The position numbers were made by a program, and so were the translations under genes. Below the pieces are notes generated by a model. The model was given only the letters and a program-made list of their open reading frames with translations, ran no database searches and was not told the DNA's origin. 64,000 nt of DNA, from contig JAOVFP010000009.1 of the NCBI GenBank assembly GCA_025738555.1, positions 930,001 to 994,000 of the forward strand, read 5' to 3'. Positions 57,180-64,000 of the stretch are shown here, in pieces (the first letter of the stretch is position 1; every line of letters begins with the position of its first letter). Origin of the DNA: Cyathus striatus (taxonomy: Eukaryota; Basidiomycota; Agaricomycetes; Agaricales; Nidulariaceae).

Positions 57180-60100
57180 AGTGCAGCTCCAGTGACTCCA
57201 CACAGGCTGAGGGCTGCGTTAATCTCTCCTGTGCACCTAAGGAGATAAGACTAAACGCATCCGCTCTTTTTGACCCCCAAGCTGTAAATATTCCATTGAC
57301 TTCATTTTCTCCAGCTGCACCGGATATGCCTCTTTCCTTCCTTTTGCTCATCGATTCTGGTTCAACCCATTGTTTTGCTGACTCGTCGTTTGTGAGGGAG
57401 CACAACCTCCCCACAACTCTGGTCCCTCCCATTGCACTGAAACTCTTTGACGGTACCTCTAACTCCATACTTACAGAGAGTATATTATTATCTGTAATGT
57501 TTCCTACTGGTGAATGCATGGATATTCATTTCTATGTAACTCCGCTCGATTCTTCCTGCTCCATGGTATTAGGATTTAACTGGCTCTCCCAACACAATCC
57601 GTTGATTGACTGGACTGAGAGACGTATACTTGGCTTCCAAACCCCGGTTCTAGGAGAATCTTCTCTGTCTTTGTCGACACCTGCACTGAAGGCATCTGCC
57701 TCCTTGCAAACCCCTCCATCACCAGCTTCGTCTTCTGTTCCTCCGTCGGACAATAGTCCACCCAGTATCTTGCTCATTAACGCTGCAGCTTTTCTCCGGG
57801 CTAGTAAGCTCGCAGGCTCGCAGATGTTTAGGATACAAGTCAGTGCCATAGTTTCAGCTTCTGCCGCTGCCATGGCTGCAGAAGCTGTGGACCTTTCTAG
57901 TATTCCTCCGGAATACCACAAGTTCGCTGACGTCTTCAGCAAAACACGAGCAGACACTCTTGCTCTGCATCACCCTTACGATCTCCGGATCAACTTGGAG
58001 GAAGGTACGTCTCCTCCAGTCGGTACTGTATATTCACTCTCGCAGTCCGAGTTGGCCTCTCTATGAGAGTTCATCGATGAACATCTCCGGATTGGCTTCA
58101 TCCGTCCTTCTCGTTCTCCACACGGAGCACCAGTGCTCTTTGTCCGGAAAAAAGATGGATCCCTTCGACTCTGTGTCGATTTCCGTGGGCTTAATGCAAT
58201 CTCCAAAAAGGATCGATATCCCCTTCCCCTTATTTCCGACCTCCTTGACTCTCCTCGCAAGGCTAGAATCTACACCAAGATTGATCTCCGCCACACTTAC
58301 CACTTAGTCCGCATCGCTGATGGAGATGAGTGGAAGACCGCTTTTCGCACTCGCTATGGCTCGTTTGAATGGCTAGTAATGCCGTTTGGACTCACCAATG
58401 CACCTGCGGCTTTCCAACGTTTCATGAACGACATCTTCAAGGACATGCTCGATGTGTGCGTTACAGTCTACCTCGACGATATACTAATCTACTCCGATAG
58501 TCTCGAGGAGCACAAACGGCATGTTAAAGAAGTCCTCAAGTGTTTACACCAACATGGGCTCTATGCCCAGGTGGACAAGTGTGAATTCCACACTGAATCT
58601 GTTGAGTACTTAGGTTACGTCCTTTCTCCGGGCGGCCTCACTATGTCCCAGGATAAAGTCCAAACCATTAGGGATTGGCCTGAACCTAAGAAGGTTAAAG
58701 ACGTTCAGTCTTTCCTTGGGTTCGCCAACTTCTACAGGCACTTTATCCAGCACTACTCCGACATTGTAGTGCCTCTCACTCGTCTTACCTGCAAGGACTT
58801 GAAGTGGGACTTTTCTCCAGCTTGCCGTTCGGCGTTCGAGAAACTTAAGGACACCTTCACTACAGCCCCTGTACTCACTCATTGGGTCCCTGACGCCCAG
58901 ATCATTGTAGAGACTGATGCCTCCGACTATGCCCTCGGAGCAATCCTCTCTATTGTCGCTGACGATGGCGATATTCACCCCATTGCGTTCCATTCCCGTA
59001 CCTTCACCGCTCCTGAACTGAATTACGACACCCACGACAAGGAACTCCTGGCTATTTTTGAAGCTTTTCGTGTCTGGCGACACTACTTGGAAGGTTCTGG
59101 TACTCCGGTTGATGTGGTCACTGACCATAAAAACTTAGAGTATTTCTCCACCACCAAGATCCTCACTCGCCGTCAGGCTCGTTGGTCAGAGTACCTGTCT
59201 CAGTTCAATCTGGTTATTCGTTTCCGCCCAGGGAAACTTGGTGCAAAACCTGACACTTTAACTAGACGATGGGACATCTACCCTAAAGGGGGGAATAACG
59301 ACTATGCCAAAGTTAATCCGCACAATTTTCGCCCTGTTTTTACCCAAGAACAGCTCATTGCCTCTATCCGTGCCACCACACTCCTTCATCCTGTTCTCCG
59401 TGCCAGCATCATTATGGATGTTGAACAACTCCACCGCGACATCCTCACTGCCCAACCCCTAGACACTGTCGCATCTATCCACCTTTGCAATCCCACTAAT
59501 CATTGGTCTGTCGGTTAAGATGGCTTACTCCGCCTCGACAACCAGATTTATGTTCCAGATGACGATTCTCTCCGCCTTCGCATTGTCCAGTACAAACATG
59601 ATCATTTACTCGCCGGACATCCTGGTCAAAACAAGACCTTGGATAATATTCGACGGGAATATACTTGGCCTGGACTCCGTACTTATGTCAAGGACTATTG
59701 TAAGTCTTGCACCATCTGCTTACGGTCTAAACCACAGCGTCACCGTCCCTACGGTACCTTGAAGCAACTCCCTATTCTGGAGCGCCCATGGAACTCTATC
59801 TCTATGGACTTCATTGAAACGCTTCCCATCTCTGGATTTGATAAGTACAATTCAATCCTAGTTATTGTTGACCGCCTTAGCAAGCAAGCTATCTTCATCC
59901 CTTGTCATAACACCATTACCTCTGCCCAGCTAGCTAAGCTCTTTGTCATGCACGTATTCTCTAAGCACGGTGTTCCCAGCCACATTACCTCCGATTGTGG
60001 TTCGGAGTTCGTCTCCCACTTCTTCCGGTCTCTTGGTAAGGTTCTCGACATTAACCTACACTTTACCTCCGGATACCATCCAGAAGGCGACAGACAAACT

Positions 60101-60895
60101 GAACGCATTAACCAAGTCTTAGAACAGTACCTCCGCATTTACTGCAATTACCAGCAGGACAACTGGGCTGATCTCCTTCCCATTGCTGAGTTCATGTATA
60201 ACAATACACCAAGCTCGACCACTAATATGACTCCTTTCTTCGCCAATAAGGGTTATCATCCACAGATTACAGTTTATCCCGAACGTGACGTTACCTCCGT
60301 TCATGCTAGGGACTACGCCGTGGACCTCCAGGAACTTCATGAAAACCTCAAGGCCGAAATAGCACTTGCTCAGAAGTGCTATCAGGTCAGAGCAGACAAC
60401 CGTCGTTTGCCTGCCCTGGAGTTCAAAGTTGGAACCAAAGCCTTCGTCCATGCTAAGTTCTTTAACACCACTCGCCCTTCCAGGAAATTGGCTGAAAAGT
60501 ATTATGGTCCCTTCGAGATCATTGCCGAAACTGGTACCCACTCTTGCACCCTTAGACTCCCTTCCAATTTCTGAGCTGTACACCCTGTATTCCATGTCTC
60601 TATGCTCGAGCCCGCAGTTGAAAATACTATCCCTGGTCGAGAGATACCTCCGCCTCCCCCTGTGGAAATCGACGGAGATATCGAGTTCAAGATCAGTGAG
60701 ATCTGCGACTCCAAGCTGGATCGCCGGTTCAAGAAATGCCCTCTTCACTACTTAGTCTGATGGACTGGTTATGAAGGAACCGACGAAGAACTCACTTGGT
60801 TGGCTGCCACCAAAGTAGAACATGCTACAGAGCTCATAGAGGAATTTCACACTCGTTATCCCGATAAGCCCAATCCTTCTACTCTTGTTACATAG
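57164..60895 (+). pseudogene. Pol of gypsy-2 (PR-RT-RNaseH-IN-chromodomain) with four in-frame stops
   Basis: One frame runs through the aspartic protease (LLIDSGSTHCFAD near 57345) and reverse transcriptase ([49 protein letters not shown], active site [10 protein letters not shown]). RNase H follows ([27 protein letters not shown]). Integrase has an HHCC zinc motif from 59590 (ending CKSCTICLRSKPQ) and D-D-E core MDFIETLP, HITSDCGSEF, EGDRQTERINQVLEQ. A C-terminal chromodomain is at about 60680-60880 (YLV, WTGYEGTDEELTWL). Stops in frame are TGA 58064, TAA 59516, TGA 60572 and TGA 60758. Three of the four sit where the family has arginine. There are no frameshifts otherwise, so decay is by point mutation. 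Confidence 0.92.
57171..57179 (+). promoter_or_regulatory. Putative -1 ribosomal frameshift site AAAAAATAG
   Basis: Gag reads TCG AAA AAA TAG. Pol is open in the -1 frame from 57164 and has no obvious ATG before its protease. A one-base backward slip on the A-run continues as ATA GAG TGC into pol. This matches the heptamer logic of retroelement frameshifts. Confidence 0.6.
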
Positions 60896-61215
60896 ACTTT
60901 CTCCGCTTACATTTTCGTTTCTCCGCTATAGTTATTGTACATCCGTATCCGTCTTCTTGACCAAAGGTTGAAGATTGACGCTTCTCCAGACACCGCTTGC
61001 ATGATGACCACTACGTTTAATAAGCATAGCTGATTTGTCACTTTGCATACTTAACGAGGTGGGCTGAGAGTGGAAATATGGAGTTGTATTGGTTTTCTCC
61101 TAAGGTGTTTCTCTTTACTCCGTTTTATCATTTACTCTTACTTTCGTTCTCACTCCAAAAAATCATTAAAGTCAACAAAAACAAGTATATACATTTTTTC
61201 TCTGCCTACTGTACA

Positions 61216-62784
61216 CTACTCTTCGTCTTCTTCTTGTTCCTCCTCCTCGTTACTCCCGGACTCATCAGTCTCCGCCGGAGTATGCTCCTCTGCCACCTGC
61301 GTGGTTGTCATCAACCTGTTCAACGTTCCCATTAACTCCGTGTGCATGTTGACGTTCTTTCCCAAGGCCTCCATCAGCATATCCGATAAGGGACTTCCGG
61401 AGTTGAGCTGCATCGCCAACTTGTCACGCTCATTCTCCACCAGATAAAGCTGGTCCCTCAGGATCTTGCACTCAGCGTCGAACATCTTCCCCTTGGTCCA
61501 CAATTCATCTGCATGTTTCTCCGCAACCTCTAACTTCGACCTTGCCACCGCCAGTTGCGTCTGCAACTCCTCCACCAGTTTCTCCTGGCCCACACTACCG
61601 GTCTTCATCTTCTCCAGGCCCTTTCTCCGTTCCTCTGCGTTCCCTGGAACTACAGTCCCCCACATTATTCCCTCGTTGTCGCATCTCCCCTTCTTTGTCC
61701 GACACGCCTCACACACCTTGTGGTCCATTTTCTTACCACTGTAGAACATATTAGCATAACGCCGTACAGCATCAGGAGATTCTTACCCAAGGTCTACCAA
61801 GCACTCCACCTGGCATCACTTGCAACTCGTACAAGGAGCATGGAGAAGTACGCATGTCTTCTCCTCCTCCTCTTCATCCTCGGGGTTGTCACCCACCTGA
61901 CTCTCTGTCCCGGTGCGACTCCCCTGTGCTGCACCACTTCCCTTACTCTTCTCCTCCTCCGCCTCGTCATCAACAAGGGCCTTGCTCTTCGCCCCTTTGC
62001 GCTGAGAAGCTCTGGCCGAAGTTTTCTTCTTTGCCAGTTTTGGAGTCGCCTCTGTCACGTCCTCCGGATTCGTACCGGTGCGCTTCCTCTTGGAGCCACC
62101 TTCATTCTCCGAGCGCTGGACGATCTTCTCCACCTTTTCCTCCGGAGTTATGGTGTGGCCCTCGGCCTCCAGCTGCTGAACAGTGCGTTCGCGGTCAGCA
62201 ATCTGCTCCGCGGTCATGTATGTACCTACCTGTGAAGTGGTCGTTACCACCGGCTCTACTACAGGAGTTGAAACTCCTACCCTCGTAGGCCCTACCTCCG
62301 CCAATGCTTGCTCCACCACTTTCTCCACCGGAGTTGAGACGTCCACCAGCATCACCAAGCTATCGGCATTCCTATGGGTTCGTAAGGATCTCTCCACCGA
62401 TTCTCGACTAAATGAGATTACTCCCAATCTTGCCATCGTCGCCTCGTACCCCACGTGTACTGGCGGAGAAGCGTCTTGCCTCGTCATTTCCTCCGCTGGA
62501 CAACCAGTTAGTCGTGCCATTGTTTGAGCAACCCTCACCTTTGTCTCTTCCTGCTTACGTTTCTTTTCTCGTACTGCCTCCAATCGTCGGTCTCCCTCGT
62601 CAACTTCCATGGCATCTTCCTTCTCTGCCTCACCCTCTGTTCCTTCCTTCTCAGCTCCCTTTTTCTCCACCTTCTCACCCCTCAACTCCTTCTCGAGAGC
62701 TTCCACCTCCGCTCGTCTGTGAAGGAGTAATCTAAGTTTCTCCTTGCACGTTGGGTCTTCGATTGAGGGAACAGGGGCAGACAT
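61216..62784 (-). pseudogene. Accessory gene on the opposite strand of gypsy-2: cysteine-cluster, coiled-coil acidic protein
   Basis: The first exon (ATG at 62784, MSAPVPSIEDPTCKEKLRLL) encodes a charged helical N-half (EVEALEKELRGEKVEKKG), a Val/Thr-rich middle and a basic patch (GGSKRKRTGTNP, KLAKKKTSARASQRKG). An acidic run EDEEEEEK follows, then a Cys pair APCTSCK. A TGA at 61816-61818 follows directly, where CGA would give CK-R-CQVEC. An intron (about 61745-61793, GTAAGA...CTACAG) leads to KKMDHKVCEACRTKKGRCDN. Then come coiled coil (EKLVEELQTQLAVARSKLE) and an acidic end (SNEEEEQEEDEE) at 61216. The CX2C...C...CX2CX6C spacing recalls fungal Zn-cluster proteins. A TATA box lies 77 nt upstream. 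It is probably a captured host-like gene, now carrying one stop. Confidence 0.72.
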
Positions 62785-62860
62785 GTTTAAAGCAGTCACA
62801 TGCTAAGGAGTTGTTGTAACGGGGTAAAAGATGGGTTTGATTTTCTCCACCACGGCTGAC

Positions 62861-62872
62861 CTTTATATATCC
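62861..62872 (-). promoter_or_regulatory. TATA box of the opposite-strand gene (GGATATATAAAG)
   Basis: On the minus strand this strong TATA-like element lies about 77 nt before the ATG at 62784, inside gypsy-2 and outside its LTR. It suggests transcription independent of the LTR promoter. Confidence 0.6.
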
Positions 62873-62952
62873 GGACCTGATGTCAAAATGCCAATCAAAT
62901 TTCGAAAGCCTATTGTTTCGATCACGTGCTCAGGCCTCGAGGGCTCGGCCTT

Positions 62953-62962
62953 AAGGGGGGAA
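62953..62962 (+). other. Polypurine tract of gypsy-2 (AAGGGGGGAA)
   Basis: A purine run ends three bases before the TGTCAT of the 3' LTR, the expected place for plus-strand primer formation. Confidence 0.8.
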
Positions 62963-62965
62963 TAC

Positions 62966-63629
62966 TGTCATATCCCATATCGCCTACCTCCGGACTCCTA
63001 TGCTTTACTCCACATTTTCCTTTGCTTACTCCGAACCTTGCTTACGCTCTTAGTATTACATACTGATTACTGTACATAGATTACTCTTGTTTCCTTTCTT
63101 CCGTTCTACTGAGCTATCCCCTCAGTAATGTAGTATACATCTCATAGTGAGTCACTTATCATTCTTAAGTGTGCCACTATCTGTTTTACTTTACACCGCC
63201 ATACGCGCTCACTTCTCTGACGCGTTTTATTATGTTTAATTAGTTATAGTCTTCATTCTACGTACGCCTACCCTGACCATACTTCTCTGCTGGCCAAAGC
63301 CAGCGGCCTTTACTTACTCCGAGTCTCTAGTATTTAAGTAGTACTCGATTTGTACTTAGTCCTCAGTTTCATATTGAACTATGTCCTCACCCTTTCAGTC
63401 TGACTTGAGTTACATCTCTTGTCTCCTTGTCTCTCGTCTTCTCTGAAGGGCTTGCCCTTACTCCGAAATCCAGGACCGGGAATCCCAGGGGCACAGCACA
63501 TAAGCTGAAGCTGAAGTCCTACCCCCTGAGTTATCGTTCTCTGCTTTCATCTTATACTCACTCCTCGCTTCTCTGCAGTCACTCTCTCATACTCCACTGC
63601 CAAGTCAGGCTAGGGGCACGGTCGTGACA
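62966..63629 (+). repeat. 3' LTR of gypsy-2 (664 bp)
   Basis: It matches the 5' LTR apart from the minisatellite block. The differences I could line up are nearly all transitions, many at CpG (for example CCGCATTTT versus CCACATTTT, CTTCTCCGAC versus CTTCTCTGAC). Confidence 0.95.
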
Positions 63630-64000
63630 ACAACCTGTTGAAGATTATACTATTGATTTCATGCAATGGATGAATTTATCAGGATTTGATAATATGGCCT
63701 TAGTGAACAAATATCAACATGGAATGCATCCATTATTGGCTAGAAGACTTATGGAAGTTGGTGGGCTTAAGGTGACCAATAAACTTATAGATTGGGTTGA
63801 TAAAGCTGTGGCATATGAAAGGAACTGCCAAGAAGCTAATTTTGGATGCCTCACACAAAACCCAAGACCCCAGAACCAAAACACTGGACGACCCGCCAAC
63901 ACTTCAAACATGAATCAATCAGGACAACCTATGCAGCAAACTCCACCGAATGATCAAACCTCACCATATCACAGGGAGGAAATCGGATGGATCTTGACCA
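63630..64000 (+). pseudogene. Gag of gypsy-1, continued after the inserted element
   Basis: Beginning with the second ACAAC copy, the frame reads PVEDYTIDFMQWMNLSGFDN, ALVNKYQHGMHPLLARRLME and NKLIDWVDKAVAYERNCQEA, the usual continuation of the Ty3/gypsy gag interrupted at 54221. The join over one target copy is in frame. It is open to the window edge. Confidence 0.85.

Larger units (their letters stand above)
54222..63629 (+). mobile_element. Ty3/gypsy chromodomain retrotransposon (gypsy-2), complete, 9408 bp
   Basis: LTRs at 54222-55268 and 62966-63629, both TGTCATATCC...GGTCGTGACA, with a 5-bp target duplication ACAAC. Internal order is gag, protease, reverse transcriptase, RNase H, integrase and chromodomain, then an opposite-strand gene, then a polypurine tract. 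No primer-binding site was recognised directly after the 5' LTR (GTATATGAAACTACC). Several stops in pol mean it cannot move on its own now. Confidence 0.95.
52468..64000 (+). mobile_element. Ty3/gypsy element 1, runs off the window; interrupted by element 2
   Basis: An LTR-like start TGTCATGTGATTAGTCAC at 52468 cuts into the Helitron helicase. A TATA box (52656-52663) follows, then an upstream ORF and gag. The gag is split at 54221/63630 by element 2 and resumes in frame on the far side. The LTR's 3' end and the pol gene are not identifiable here because the element continues past 64000. Confidence 0.75.

Overview
This window looks like nuclear DNA of an Agaricomycete-type basidiomycete. The evidence is dense, mostly about 45-65 nt GT-AG introns, basidiomycete-style F-box and Ty3/gypsy proteins, secreted fungal hydrolases (S53, S10, cutinase) and fungal MCT-type transporters. 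I cannot name the species. Gene models were read by eye from reading frames, splice sites and family motifs, so most intron ends are inferences.

The left part (1-45.8 kb) is a gene landscape with much decay. Intact-looking genes are two MCT-like MFS transporters (3525-5737 and 35926-37531), an O-methyltransferase (6197-7845), an F-box protein (8052-9424), one full copy of a DUF4140/DUF4139 protein (14739-16677), a serine carboxypeptidase (41617-43686), a large F-box protein (43916-45793), a CCDC137-like nucleolar protein (39726-40572), a small conserved hypothetical protein (28615-29295) and two low-complexity orphans (20715-21737 and 23822-24661). Between them lie relics: three broken copies of the DUF4139 gene, a cutinase with a stop and a frameshift, a sedolisin that ends before its catalytic serine, and a degenerate F-box duplicate. 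An EB1/Bim1 gene is stretched over 5.2 kb by a 3.56-kb intron. Small elements include a textbook hAT-type MITE, tRNA-like repeats and a tandem duplication.

The right part (about 46-64 kb) is a transposon nest. A Helitron-type PIF1 helicase (minus strand) is split by a 1.5-kb non-autonomous TIR element with a 9-bp target duplication and a satellite-filled body. Its upstream side is cut off by a Ty3/gypsy element (gypsy-1). The gag of gypsy-1 is in turn split by a complete 9.4-kb chromodomain Ty3/gypsy element (gypsy-2, 54222-63629, target duplication ACAAC). Gypsy-2 has LTRs of unequal length because a 15-bp minisatellite expanded in the 5' LTR. It also has a gag/pol junction that reads as a -1 frameshift site, four in-frame stops in pol (three of them CGA-to-TGA type), and an extra two-exon gene on the opposite strand between pol and the 3' LTR. 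That extra gene has its own TATA box and encodes a cysteine-cluster, coiled-coil, acidic protein. It is the most unusual system in the window.
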